The position numbers and the translations under genes were made by a program. Below the pieces are notes generated by a model. That model made no database searches and had not been told where the DNA came from. It saw only the letters and a list, made by a program, of their open reading frames with translations. 64,000 nucleotides of DNA, from positions 31,110,508 to 31,174,507 of the forward strand of contig NC_088776.1 in NCBI RefSeq assembly GCF_954871325.1. Direction: 5' to 3'. Shown one piece after another: positions 11,036 to 22,085 of this stretch (position 1 is its first letter; each line of letters starts with the position of its first letter). The DNA is from Gordionus sp. m RMFG-2023 (taxonomy: Eukaryota; Nematomorpha; Gordioida; Chordodea; Parachordodidae).

Positions 11036-12719
11036 TATACATTGAATTGCTAATGCATTGCTAAACTGCATTGCTAAAAGGCAATCAATCATTATCAATT
11101 ATAAATCAATCAAAAATTTATTACGTATAATTTTTTAATGATAATTTTTTAAACTTTTTTTAAAATATATTTAAATCATTTTTTTATTATAAATGAAGAA
11201 TACTGATTAAATGATATGGTATATAATTTTATTTTTATTTAATATTATTAATAAGAAATTTATTTTTAGCTTATTAAAACAAATATACATTTTATTCAAT
11301 TTTAAAAATTAACAAATATATATCCGTAAGAGGGCGTTATATGTTTGAATATGTATCATTTTAGGAAACCGGAATGATGATTGGATAGCACTTTTTTTAT
11401 ATTTGGGTATATAGATACATATGAAAAACCTAAAAATTAAAATTTTTTTTTAGGTTTCTTTGATGTTTAATGAGTAGGTTTAGAATAGTAAAACAATGGA
11501 AATTTTTTAAAGTAAATATTGCTGGCGTTATTTATCAAAATCTCTTCATTTTTGTTTTATACGTGTATATTTACGTGCTAAGCATTATTCTAAAAAATAT
11601 TTTGAAAATAATTTGATTTGACCGATTGCCGAGCTCAAAACCGACCACTCACTAAATATTCGATTGACCAAATTTATTAAAAATATAATTTGAAAAATGT
11701 TGATTTTCGTTTTATATATCTATAAATACGTATAAAACATAATCCTAATAATTCTTCAGAATTAATTTTATCAAAATTTTTAAATATTTTATTTGAGAAT
11801 TATTATTTCGTTGATTTATTTATAGGGAATTTTTTCTCCTAATTTTGTAATTTTAATTTTCTTAAAAACGGAGATTTTTTTTCCGGGGAATTATTTTTCT
11901 AGATTCTTTTTTAATATAGCTTACATTTAATATATTTATTGTAGCTTTCGTTCTCTTCGCTACACTGCACAAGGTACGATTCCCAAACAATTTATTTTAA
12001 ATGAAATAGTTACATTTCTCATATTTAAATAAATATATTATGCTAAGCTAACCTATCTCATATTTTACTTTTAATAAACCTTTTATCGGTCCGTTGTCTC
12101 ACCCCCTCCTTCATTATTATATAGGATTTAACTTGTAATATACAATAAATTTATTGAATTTAAAACAAATTAAACAATAACATAAAATTTATCGAATTTA
12201 AAAACATTTAATGGTAAATCTAAATATATTTCCGCAAATATGAAGTTGATGATTTATTTTCAAAAAAGATACTCCAGCAGTAGTCCGCCAACATATTTAT
12301 ACGATTCTTGCCGGGAATTTAAATTGAAAACTTAAGACCCCCCAAAACGAAATTCTTTACCATTTTTCTCAAAAAGCAATCGATAAAAAATTATAAAAAT
12401 TAATAAATTTATAAGGAAATATAAATCTAACACTATCACCAATTTTCAGGGATTTTCATTTGATACTTTTTAAAATATATCCGTATTACCATTTTTGAGA
12501 TTTCGAAAAGTTGCCTTTATACGATAATATTTTTAAAACTTGACGTGAAGGGAAAACTTAGAAAACGAATTCGAACTCAATGTCAAATTCTGCACCAAAA
12601 CTTGTTTTTATTTATTTTTTCTCCCATTTTTCTTGTCACACAGTGTAATTAATAAAAATTGATAAAGACATAAATATTAAATAAAACCTATACAATAATT
12701 TTAATCTATATTTTTTCAG

Positions 12720-13367
12720 CTTTTAGGTAGAGATATCAACATCCAAGGATGTTTTTATCATCTTACTCAATCAACTCATAGAAAGATTCAGGAATTGGGG
12801 TTAGAATCATCATATCAAACTGATCCAATGTTATGCTTATTTGCAGCTATGATCGATGGATTAGCATTCTTACCTATACACGATGTCAAACGAGGTATGG
12901 AGTATTTAAAAACCATTGTATCGGATGAAAACAAAGAATTATTGTTTTATTTTGATAAAAATTATGTGAATGGAGAATTGAGACATGGGAAAAACTCTCA
13001 AAGGCAAGTAGAGCCATTGTTCCCACCAGAAACATGGAATGTGTTCAATGTTACGATTGCTGGGGAAAATCGAACAAACAATGTATGTGAAGGATGGAAT
13101 AACCGATTTAAGCATATTGTAGGCAACAAAAAACCGAAGATATGGGAACTACTCGAAAAAATAAGGATGGAAATAGCGGTTGATATGGGAAAAATCGGCC
13201 AATGGAATATTGGGACATACACTCCCCAAAAAAATCGTATTTATGCAACGAAACAAACTATTTTAAAAAATTTATGCATTGATTATTTAGAAGAGAGAAG
13301 GGACTTGCCCAATTTTCTCTCTTCAATTGGAGAACATATACGTTCTAGAATTGTTTCTTTTGAATAA
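12720..13367 (+). CDS. MULE transposase, C-terminal part
   Basis: The frame opens right after a splice-acceptor-like TTTTTTCAG (12711-12719), upstream of the first Met at 12795. It reads INIQGCFYHLTQSTHRKIQE, MIDGLAFLPIHDV, LFPPETWNVF, ENRTNNVCEGWNNRFKHIVG and PKIWELLEKI. These are the hallmark C-terminal motifs of FLYWCH-associated MULE transposases in invertebrates (GCFYHL..., RTNN..EGWNN.F). The catalytic core begins upstream and only the last acidic region is included. It is open for 215 codons without a stop, which suggests a recent insertion. The second copy at 27840-29650 is far more decayed. Confidence 0.85.
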   Translation, partial: LLGRDINIQGCFYHLTQSTHRKIQELGLESSYQTDPMLCLFAAMIDGLAFLPIHDVKRGMEYLKTIVSDENKELLFYFDKNYVNGELRHGKNSQRQVEPLFPPETWNVFNVTIAGENRTNNVCEGWNNRFKHIVGNKKPKIWELLEKIRMEIAVDMGKIGQWNIGTYTPQKNRIYATKQTILKNLCIDYLEERRDLPNFLSSIGEHIRSRIVSFE

Positions 13368-15129
13368 TATAATTTATTATTCTATATATCATTTAATAAA
13401 ATTATAAATATTTCTTTTCTGTAACTTTTGAAAAAAATTCATTAACAAAATAATAATTGTTAGATTAGAAAAATATAATACTCACTGCTGATAATCACCT
13501 CTGGATGTATTTTGATTAAAGTGGTCAGCATTTTTCATTACTTTTGGCAGTATTTAATTAAAATTGGGCAGTAAAAATATAATTTTGCAAGTTTTATAGT
13601 GATTCTGTATTCAGTCAGTTAAATTCTTAAAGTAGGTAAATACTTCAGTAAAATAATTTTTATCAAATAGAGGGTATCAGATTGAATTGCTAATTTCCTA
13701 TTTAGCCACAAAATTTATAAAATTATATTATTTAATAGCTTATCCTTGTAAAAACAAAAAGGGGCGCTATTTAAGAGTCAGTAAACTGTGAAAAGCCTTT
13801 TATCATATTTCTAAAAAAATGATTAAAATTTGTGTAAAAATAATTTTTCAATAAATACCTAAAAGTTGATGAAAGTGTGTAAAGGTGAACTAGATTTATT
13901 TAACTTTCGTTTTATTATTTAAAATCTCAAATCCTCGAAGAAATTTGACTTTAAAAAACATTTCTATTTAATTAAATACTGCAGAGCAGATCCGGGTCAC
14001 GGGATTTTTTTTCCGGGGAATTATTTTCCTAGATTCAAATTTACTAGTAATATAATTTGAAAATTGTTCATTTTTGTTTTATATATCTATAAATACATAT
14101 AAAACATAATCCCAAAAAATATTTTAAAAATATCGTGGTTTGGCGGATAACCGACTCGTATATGTTTTATTCGTAATTATAGATATATAAAACAAAAAAT
14201 GAACATTTTTCGAATCATATTACTAGTAAATTTTATCAATCGAATATTTAGTAAGTGGGGTTTTGAGCTCGGCAATCAGTCAAATCAAATTATTTTCAAA
14301 ATATTTTTTAGGATAATGCTTAGCACGTATATATATACGCGTATAATACAAAAATGAAGATTTTTCCATGGATAACGCCAGCAATGCAGTATTTGGTCAT
14401 TCGGTCGGTTTTCGGGTCAAATCACGATATTTTTAAAATATTTTTTGGAATTATGTTTTATACGTATTTATAGATACATAAAACAAAAATCAACATTTTT
14501 CAATTTATCTTAATAAGTGGTCGGTTTTGAACTCGGCAATCGGTTAAATCAAATTATTTTCAAAATATTTTTTAGAATAATGCTTAGCACGTAAATATAC
14601 ACGTATAAAACAAAAATGAAGAGATTTTGATAAATAACGCCAGCAATATTTACTTTAAAAAATTTCCATTGTTTTACTATTCTAAACCTACTCATTAAAC
14701 ATCAAAGAAACCTAAAAAAAAATTTTAATTTTTAGGTTTTTCATATGTATATATATACCCAAATATAAAAAAAGTGCTATCCAATCATCATTCCGGTTTC
14801 CTAAAATGATACATATTCAAACATATAACGCCCTCTTACGGATATATATTTGTTAATTTTAAAATTAAATAAAATGTATATTTGTTTTAATAAGCTAGAA
14901 AAATAAATTTCTTACTAATAATATTAAATAAAAATAAAATTATATACTATATCATTTAATCAGTATTCTTCATTTATAATAAAAAAATGATTTAAATATA
15001 TTTTAAAAAAAGTTTGAAAAATTATCATTAAAAAAATATGCGTAATAAATTTTTGATTGATTTATAATTAATTATGATTGATTGCTTTTTAGCAATGCAG
15101 TTTAGCAATGCATTAGCAATTCAATGTAT

Positions 15130-15385
15130 AGTGGGGAAATTTTTTCCGGGGAATTATTTTCCAGGGGAATTTTATTCCGGGGATTTTTTTTCCGGATAAT
15201 TATTTACCTGGGAATTATTTTCTGGGGAATTTTTTTCCGGGGAATTATTTTCCGGGTATTTTTTTTCCGGGGAATTATTTTCCTGGGTATTTTTTTCCGG
15301 GGAATTAATTTTCGGGGATTTTTTTTCCGGGGAATTAATTTCCGGGAATTTTTTTCCGGGATTTTTTTTCCGGGGAATTATTTTC
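15130..15385 (+). repeat. Minisatellite forming the right end of the MULE
   Basis: About 14 units of GGGGAATTATTTTCC and TTTTTTTCCGGGGA variants, inverted relative to the array at 10819-11035. The unit occurs alone at about 11880-11905, 13997-14035 and 45035-45065, and in degraded form at 26925-26990. Confidence 0.85.
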
Positions 15386-15699
15386 TGCTTACCCATCCTT
15401 AACGAATGTCTTTTCCGCCATTCCCTTTGGTGTAAAAAATGATGTTAGATATAAAAATTCCATCGATTCGTCAGTGAATCTTTCATAAACTTCATAACGA
15501 TCAAATCAAGTGCGGCATAAACTGATTTTATAACTAAAATAAAATATTATATTAAATATATAACTCTCCTTTTTGAATTGTAATATTTGAAATCTAGAAC
15601 TTTCAAAATCAAAAGGTAGATTTTTTTCCTTCATAAAATCTTGTGCCTTTGAAAAAACATTCACAAATTAAGTGTTATTATCTATTGGGTTATAATAAT

Positions 15700-16830
15700 A
15701 CAAGACAATAATTTAAATTATACTTCTCAAATTAATCAGGCAATTCTCTCAAATTAATCAGGCAATTCTTTTGCCAATTGAATTTGATTTATTACAAATC
15801 CTATATCCTTATAAATGGCTTGCAATTTTGTGCAAGTCAAGTTTGTTAACAACAATATTTCATCCAAAACACAAAGTGATAAAATAAAATAAAATTATTC
15901 TATTATAAAAACAATAGCACTAGCCATGGTAGAAGTAATACAATCTTCAGAATCCTTTAAATTTTTCAAAGCTGTCCTCAAGGAATTATAAAGTAGAAAA
16001 TTTTTTACAATAGCTATATATGATGATAGCCAGCTTCTATAAACATAAAATAAACATATTAAATCTAAACAAATAAGATAATATTACCGAATGCTCTTGA
16101 TGCGTAAAAATCGTCGCGATTTTGTCAGTACATAACTCTGACATGCTTTGAGTACTGCATATTTCTTTAACACCATTGAAATACACGTGAATCACGTCTA
16201 AGATCCCTAAAACATTTCTCTATCTTCTTTTATCAATTAGCGTAATTGTACAATTATTAGATTTAATCGATGAAAACAAAAATTGCCTTTGATATCTCAG
16301 CTTTAATCAAAGCCTGTATTCCTATTCCTTTAATCTTTCCATTCATGTAAGTATCATCATAACTTTACCCAGCTTAGAATTCGATAGATTCATGGAACTA
16401 AATTTCATATTATATATTTTTTTAGTATCATGATCAGTCGTGTTACCATTTTCAATATATCTTGGTAGCAAAGATATCGCTTCTGATTTCGAAACATCAT
16501 ATGTTTCATCAACTATAATTAAAAACACCTGTTAAATTCTATCACTTTTTTAATTTTTTTATGTTTTAATGAGAATATTATTATACAACAATATATTAGA
16601 GTATAAATTGGATTATAATTCTTTTGTTTTTTCCATTCTTCTTTCTTCATTTTTTTGAATATAGAATTTGTGAACAGGTTCCGAATCTGCCATTAGTTTA
16701 TTAATGTCTTTACTACTATTTCAAATTGTTTCTTATATCGTTAAAATTATGCTCACCATGTCTTTTTTTATAATGGTCTGTCCACTTATAATCTCCTACA
16801 TTATGCCATGTGCAATTATTAATTAAGTAT
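15700..16830 (-). pseudogene. hAT transposase relic (ZMYM1/DUF4371 type)
   Basis: Minus-strand pieces in order: a TTF-like zinc-finger remnant with GDYKWTDHYKKRHGEHNF (about 16800-16700), the catalytic-core block VDETYDVSKSEAISLLPRYI (within 16528-16343), and a downstream block ILKDSEDCITSTMAS then VLDEILLLTNL (about 15980-15830). The VDET.DVS..E..SL motif is characteristic of this hAT branch. Stops and frame changes separate the blocks, so it is dead. It lies inside the hAT element 10399-17048 and matches its ends in type. Confidence 0.7.
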
Positions 16831-17056
16831 TTGTATTTTTTTTTGGTTAATATTTTTGGGCAAATTTTCAAATTGGAAAAATAATTTTATAAGACAATAA
16901 ATCTTTTTGTTATATGGATGGGTGTGGTAAAACAAAATGAAATAAAATTTAAAATTAAAAAAAAAATTTTTTAAATAAAAAGTACCACATTTCAAATTTT
17001 AAGAAGCAGTTGCTTCGAACCCCCTCGCCCCTGTTGTAGAGGCCACTGGTTTAAGT

Positions 17057-17748
17057 TATGTCATGTATGGCCATTTGTTGTGATGAACACAACATAAAGA
17101 TATAAACTCAGAGAATTTTAATAAATTTAATTAAAAATATGATTAAATATCTTTAATATTATAATAAAAAACTTAAGATAAAATTTTATCAAGATCCACT
17201 AAAAATATATCTAAATAAAGATTAACTTTGTTATCTATGTATGATATAACATTTATATATTTAGATATATGATACTGCCAATCAATATCAGGTATATCGC
17301 CATTCCACAGCAAATATAGGTTGATTGTCCCAAATATCGACCTCCATAATAACTGGTATTTCTTAATAAAAACCATTATGGGTATAAATACCTTTGATTT
17401 CAATTAAAATATGGCTAGATATTGTCATTTAATGCTTTTGAATACAAATAATTTTTAGCCGTTATCGATGAAAAAGTTTAAAAAAAACATAAATTGCTAT
17501 ATATTCTCGCTCTTCTCTTTAACACTAAAATATCATATTAAAAAGTAATTAATTCTAATACCGTATAATTGATTAACCGATATCCTTGAAAATAATTTAT
17601 TTTTTCAAACAAATGTCGCCCTATTTTTTAAAAAAATGTTTATTATTATACATGTAATTAAATTTTTTAACGAAAATTTTAAAATCACTGATCATATAAA
17701 AAAAACATTATTTAAAAGCATTTATTTTATAAAATATCCAAATTCATT
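17057..17748. other. Gene-free stretch upstream of the GPCR
   Basis: AT-rich, no recognised exon. The minus-strand frame at 17173-17403 has no known motif. The GPCR promoter should lie here but no clear core element stands out. Confidence 0.4.
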
Positions 17749-18828
17749 ATGACTTCAGAGGATAATGATGAAATTTTGGTCTCCGAAATTCGTTCTAAAT
17801 TTGATTACCTTTTTAATGTGTATATCTATACAATTTTAGCATTCAATGGAATATTCATAAATTCAGTCGCATTGTACATGCTTAAACCTATCGTGAGAAA
17901 ATCAAAAGTATCGGCTTACCATTACCTCAAACATTTATCATTTGCAGACTTTTTGGTTTCCTTTTTCCTATTACTCAACTCAATACGCGTAATTGGGAAA
18001 TATTTTGGATGGGGCTGGATTCAATCAAAAGTTGCCATGTGGCTATCGGTCAAGTTAATATTTCTAGGTATTAATTACTTCATGAAGATTAGCCTATGGA
18101 TAATAGTGTTATTGACATTTGACCGCTTTATATTAATATGTCATGTTTTAAGATATAAAGCTTGGTGCACTAAGGGTAATACACTCTTAGCCTTATACAC
18201 AATATATTTTCTTTGCTTTTGTCTGATGTTACCCTTTGCTTTCAAATATGAAATGATAAGAGTTATTTGCATCAACTCTAAGGACCCAAGAATTACTGAT
18301 AAACTTTTTTTTAACACCTCAGTTCAAATTTCAAATTATTATCCATCATCTCAAAATATTCCAATCAAATTTAATGATACTAATGGAACCGAAAATATTT
18401 GCTATGGTTTCTGTTTAAAAAAGCATTCAAATTCATATAAAGCATATCAGATTATAAAAATATTACTTTTGACGTATCTCCCGCTATGCTTAATAATTAT
18501 TTTAAAAATCAGAATAATCCTGTCATACAAACTAATCATAAATTTACGACCCAGTTCCAAAGATTCCGCTAATATGAGTGACGAAAAATCTGTAACTATA
18601 GTTATGTTTGGGGTCCTAATATTTACTATCATTTGTATAACTCCTGGTTCTGTTTCAATAATCATGAATTCATTATATGGGAAGCAATGGAGAATGGCTC
18701 ATGCTAAATTTAATTTAACTAGTAATACTCTTGAAATATGCAATTGTGTCTTAAATTTTTATATATATTGTTTAAGCAGCCCAAAGATAAGAGTCACATT
18801 TTTACGATGGTTCCGTATTAAAAATTAA
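17749..18828 (+). CDS. Rhodopsin-class GPCR, FMRFamide-receptor-like, orphan
   Basis: Single-exon 359-residue seven-helix receptor. Approximate helices: 22-46, 56-78, 98-128, 144-166, 234-258, 280-305, 323-343. Class A landmarks are N38 (TM1), LSFADF with D67 (TM2), DRF at 125-127 in place of DRY, CITP (296-299) in place of CWLP in TM6, and NFYIY (336-340) in place of NPxxY in TM7; the NF..Y form is usual in invertebrate FMRFamide/peptide receptors. The second extracellular loop carries N-glycosylation sequons near N189, N209 and N212 and Cys218. The usual TM3 cysteine (3.25) is Val101, so the canonical disulfide is missing. It probably senses a peptide at the plasma membrane; the ligand is unknown. 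The start is the first in-frame Met after stops, and the length is normal for the class. Confidence 0.85.
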   Translation: MTSEDNDEILVSEIRSKFDYLFNVYIYTILAFNGIFINSVALYMLKPIVRKSKVSAYHYLKHLSFADFLVSFFLLLNSIRVIGKYFGWGWIQSKVAMWLSVKLIFLGINYFMKISLWIIVLLTFDRFILICHVLRYKAWCTKGNTLLALYTIYFLCFCLMLPFAFKYEMIRVICINSKDPRITDKLFFNTSVQISNYYPSSQNIPIKFNDTNGTENICYGFCLKKHSNSYKAYQIIKILLLTYLPLCLIIILKIRIILSYKLIINLRPSSKDSANMSDEKSVTIVMFGVLIFTIICITPGSVSIIMNSLYGKQWRMAHAKFNLTSNTLEICNCVLNFYIYCLSSPKIRVTFLRWFRIKN

Positions 18829-18889
18829 TGTTTTTATTGTCTGTTTTATATCATTTTTAATTTGAAGAATATTATGTGTTACTAAATTT

Positions 18890-18895
18890 AATAAA
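18890..18895 (+). terminator. Poly(A) signal AATAAA of the GPCR gene
   Basis: AATAAA lies 62 bases after the GPCR stop codon. The position is typical for an animal 3' end, but in DNA this AT-rich the hexamer is common. Confidence 0.4.
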
Positions 18896-19360
18896 GTAAT
18901 TAGTGAATTGTTATATAAAATTTTTATTTTAGTCACATGGAGAATTATATAAATAAATTCTAGTCAATATTTTGATATCGTTATAAGGGAGGGATGTGCC
19001 CCCACTAATTTTGCAAAAATTTAGGGTGGTTACGTCAGAAATTTTCAAAAAAGTAGGAGGCATGGCGGACCTCTTCTAAAAAATTTTAATTGGTATTTTA
19101 TCATATTATAATAATTTTTATCAAGAAATAAACATTATAAATTTTGTAAACAAGGTAGTATATTCATGTATAATAGTTTATTTTTAATTCAAAAATGAAC
19201 CCTTCCATATTTTAATTGGCTCTTAAAAAAGAATATCCAATAGAAATGGAGGAATATTAATGTATTAGTTTTGTCTAGCCGTGTACTTGTTTAAATAAAA
19301 ATGAAAAATATTACTAATTATTTTTATAACTAGAGCATGCATTAAAAATGATTATGCATA

Positions 19361-19454
19361 ATGGTTTTAAACCAAGATACTATTGAATACTGTATACTTT
19401 CTGTAAAATCAAATTGTCCATGTGTGGATCTTGAATCGTTAATAGATTTACAGG
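19361..19454 (+). CDS. Possible first coding exon, unrecognised
   Basis: ATG at 19361 opens a frame that reads about 31 residues (MVLNQDTIEYCILSVK..., then CPCVDLESLIDLQ) up to a good donor, CAGG|GTATAT. Codon use looks protein-like rather than random AT DNA. A second coding-looking block on the same strand follows an acceptor TTCTCAG at 20272-20278 (WTISKEEYMKIFQEAKVK...SLLP, stop near 20375). The phases do not join directly, so a middle exon would be needed. I do not recognise the protein. Confidence 0.25.
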
Positions 19455-19662
19455 GTATATCGGTTCAGATATAGGATATATTTAACATTATAGATATTCT
19501 GCCTTGTTAATAATTTACTGCCAAGTAAATGAAAATAAAATTGTAAATAATATACATTTACAATCGAAAATTACTATCCTTAGATGAATCTACTACTTGT
19601 CAAATAAACCCGTTTTGAATTTACGTAAAATGGGCAGTTGTCTTCTTATGATGATCCCATTT

Positions 19663-19863
19663 TTAAATTTCTAGACTTATTTGAACTAGAATCGAAAGCA
19701 GAGAAGATAGTTCATACCTTATACTAGCTCTTCTTAAATACGCAGTTTTCTGAAATGTTTTTGCAAAAAATTGAATTTCTTTTGTTAACGATGGCGCCAG
19801 TGTCATGACTGGGAAGAGATTGGGTGTAGCAAAGCGCCTTCGTGCACTACCTTCAACGATCAT
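19663..19863 (-). CDS. Possible small gene, unrecognised
   Basis: A 66-residue minus-strand frame (MIVEGSARRRFATPNLFPV..., FFAKTFQKTAYLRRASI) with more even base composition than its surroundings. The N-terminus is basic and hydroxyl-poor, reminiscent of a mitochondrial targeting region. A TATATAA box lies at 19971-19977, about 108 bases upstream. A donor-like AG|GTATGA occurs inside it at about 19716, so the coding end is uncertain; a basic block further down (GIIIRRQLPILRKFKTGLF) may be a second exon, but the phase does not fit simply. Evidence is circumstantial. Confidence 0.3.
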   Translation of the reverse strand: MIVEGSARRRFATPNLFPVMTLAPSLTKEIQFFAKTFQKTAYLRRASIRYELSSLLSILVQISLEI

Positions 19864-20928
19864 ACTCTAACTTTGTTTAAATCACCGTTTCGAATTAGCT
19901 GTGTCCGATATAATAAAAAGTATTACAGGCGTTAATCACTTTAAAGTCTCAATTGACACAAAACTATAATTTATATAGCCAGTCTAACATCAAAATACGT
20001 TAAATCAAATAGTCTAAATGGGCTCAGTGCAGAAGATTGGAAAGGTACTTGATTTGATATACTATGGGGTCTAGAGGCCTTCTCACTGCCAAGTCAGTTT
20101 GGAATAACTAACGCAAACAATTTTTTATAATTATAGTATTTTATTTTCATAAAACTCAGATACTTATCAATTAAATTATAGCCAAGTTAACCATCATAAT
20201 GAAAACAATGGTAACTTATTTTTTAAAATTGCTCTTCTGTAAAATTAAATTAAGTGGAAATGGAATAATCTAATTCTCAGTGGACGATTTCTAAAGAAGA
20301 ATATATGAAAATATTTCAAGAAGCTAAAGTAAAACAAGGCACTTTGGTATCAACGATAAATTCATTACTGCCTTAATGAATATTATTCAATAGGTTAATG
20401 GATGTTAATTCTTATGGTAGTAATCAAAGGTAATATATTAAATTATACAGTTTTGGCTATCTTATTTACCTGATATGGAATATTTAGAAAAATATAACTA
20501 GCTTGCAGATCCTCACATTCGTTTTGGGGAAGAGCCAGTGGCGTATCCAGGATTTTCTTATGGGTGAAATTTTTGGGGGCTTCGCCCCCAAACCCCTCTT
20601 ATCTGGCCTTCGGCCAGCTTTCCCGGCCTTCGGCCGGGTCTTATGTTTTGGCTATTCCATTAAATTATTCATAATTTAATAATAATTATATTTATATTTG
20701 TAACTATTATTTACTAATTCGTGCTATTGGATATTACAAGCTTATTTTTTATTATTTTTAGTTAGGTATATTATATTTAATAAAATTTTTTAAATGTAAA
20801 GTTGAAATAAATTTTAATGTCATTTTTTTATAACATTTGCTTTAAAAACTAGCCTCAGCTTAAACATATAATATAAGTATAATATAATTTTTTTATTGAA
20901 AATACTAATAGTAGTGTGTATAAAATAT

Positions 20929-21151
20929 TAATGTTGTTAAACGGCTCGTTTTGAGCCGATTTTTAAAAACGGCTAACTCAATATTTTCGCCAGAAAAATA
21001 TTAACTAAGCCTCGAAATTTCGATACTATATATCTAGACCTTTGCTTCTTCTATGAGCAAAATTTTCAGGCTTGCATAATATTTTTCTGGATAAATAACT
21101 GAGTTAGCCGTTTTTAAAAATCGGCTCAAAACGAGGCGTTTAACAAAACTA
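20929..21151. mobile_element. 223-base hAT-type MITE, copy 1
   Basis: The terminal inverted repeats TAATGTTGTTAAACGG and CGTTTAACAAAACTA surround a near-palindrome (GGCTCGTTTTGAGCCGAT ... ATCGGCTCAAAACGAG). The 8-base flanks TAAAATAT (20921-20928, 21152-21159) are a perfect duplication. It sits inside the hAT at 20536-22551 and is therefore younger. Copy 2 at 35681-35903 has exactly the same length. Confidence 0.9.
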
Positions 21152-21339
21152 TAAAATATTGACTAGAAAATAATTTAATAAACAAGTTTTTTTAAACTTC
21201 TTATCAAATACAGTATTATACAAAATTTTTTATTAAATACTATAATTATAATGTGATTTTTAATTTTCGTGGGAATGTTGCCAATTCATCAAGAATTTTG
21301 TTTGTCGTTGGAACCAAATCTCTGTGGATATTTAACAGA

Positions 21340-22085
21340 GCTAACCCATTTAGCCGATTCGGAAGTAGTACTTCATAAATATGTTTTCAACCTTCTTAAG
21401 TTGGAAAGTCCTAACATTCGTACCTGTTATAATAGGCAAACATGGTAGAATATAAAACAACTTCAAAATATTAGGAATTTGAGCCAAGGTATCTCTACAC
21501 CGATTGAGCGCATCAATAGCAATCTCAGGTAAAATAGCTAAATGTAGTAAATATTTATACCACAATTCGAATTCACTGATTAAATTTATTTCAGTATCAA
21601 TATCATAGGAATAAAATTTTGCTAAATATTTAATTTTACCAATAGTGGCATTAGAAAACCAAGATGGATCTTTGGGTATTAAAACTTGAAGATTGCAAAT
21701 GTATCTAAGAATGGAATGAAAGTGAATATTTTATAATATTCTTCAGTTGAGCCAATATTTATTTTACATCTCAATAATTGCCCAGGTGCTAGACAAGGTT
21801 TAATTAGTGTTATATCATAAAATTTAGCCTTCGATTCAACGTCTATATAAATATTATGAAAATATTCATCTACATTCATTCTTATTGTATCTACCTGTTC
21901 ATATATATTTTCCGCCAAATCAATAACCTGAACCAAATCTAAATTTGGTTTTTATAAATTTCTACAAAGTAGTGAGCTATAGGAAAATAATTTATTGATG
22001 CAACTAGCAGCAATGATAAACTCTGATTGATCAATTGAATTCAATAATGATATCGCTTCTGACGACACATTACTTTTTTTCATGC
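21340..22085 (-). pseudogene. hAT transposase relic with C-terminal dimerisation region
   Basis: Minus-strand blocks in order: SSEAISLLNSID, then MNVDEYFHNIY, STEEYYKIFTFIPFLDTF (within 21936-21679), and PEIAIDALNRCRD...LPIIT (within 21565-21350), which is the hAT dimerisation segment normally ending in TLPVTT..ERSFS. Here the ERSFS core is degraded to VRTFQ. It is the ZMYM1/DUF4371-type branch, the same as the relics at 15700-16830 and 41640-42200. Stops interrupt it, so it is non-functional. Confidence 0.8.

Larger units (their letters stand above)
10819..15393. mobile_element. Mutator-like element (MULE) with long inverted repeats
   Basis: The element is flanked by a perfect 9-base duplication, CATCCTTAA, at 10810-10818 and 15394-15402, the length expected for MULEs. 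Inverted repeats of roughly 850 bases (about 10819-11660 and 14515-15393) match almost base for base. Each ends in a minisatellite built on GGGGAATTATTTTCC. Between them is a transposase fragment at 12720-13367. Extra partial copies of repeat sequence in both orientations occupy about 11700-11910 and 13985-14515. The N-terminal and FLYWCH parts of the transposase were not found, so the element is internally deleted and not autonomous. Confidence 0.9.
10399..17048 (-). mobile_element. hAT DNA transposon split by a MULE insertion
   Basis: The ends are inverted repeats: CAGTGGCCCCTACA at 10399 and, reverse-complemented, CAGTGGCCTCTACA at 17048. Flanking them are GTTAAAGT (10391-10398) and GTTTAAGT (17049-17056), an 8-base target duplication with one mismatch, as hAT elements make. 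Subtracting the MULE and its extra target copy (10819-15402) leaves about 2.07 kb, close to the 2.02 kb of the other hAT at 20536-22551. The transposase relic sits in the right part, on the minus strand. Confidence 0.85.

Noticed and set aside
15124-15402. 92-residue GIIF/FFRG repeat peptide, and its counterparts at 10815-11098
   Set aside because: Produced by the minisatellite at the MULE ends, with no independent evidence of translation.
18447-18665. 72-residue minus-strand frame
   Set aside because: Antisense of the GPCR coding region.
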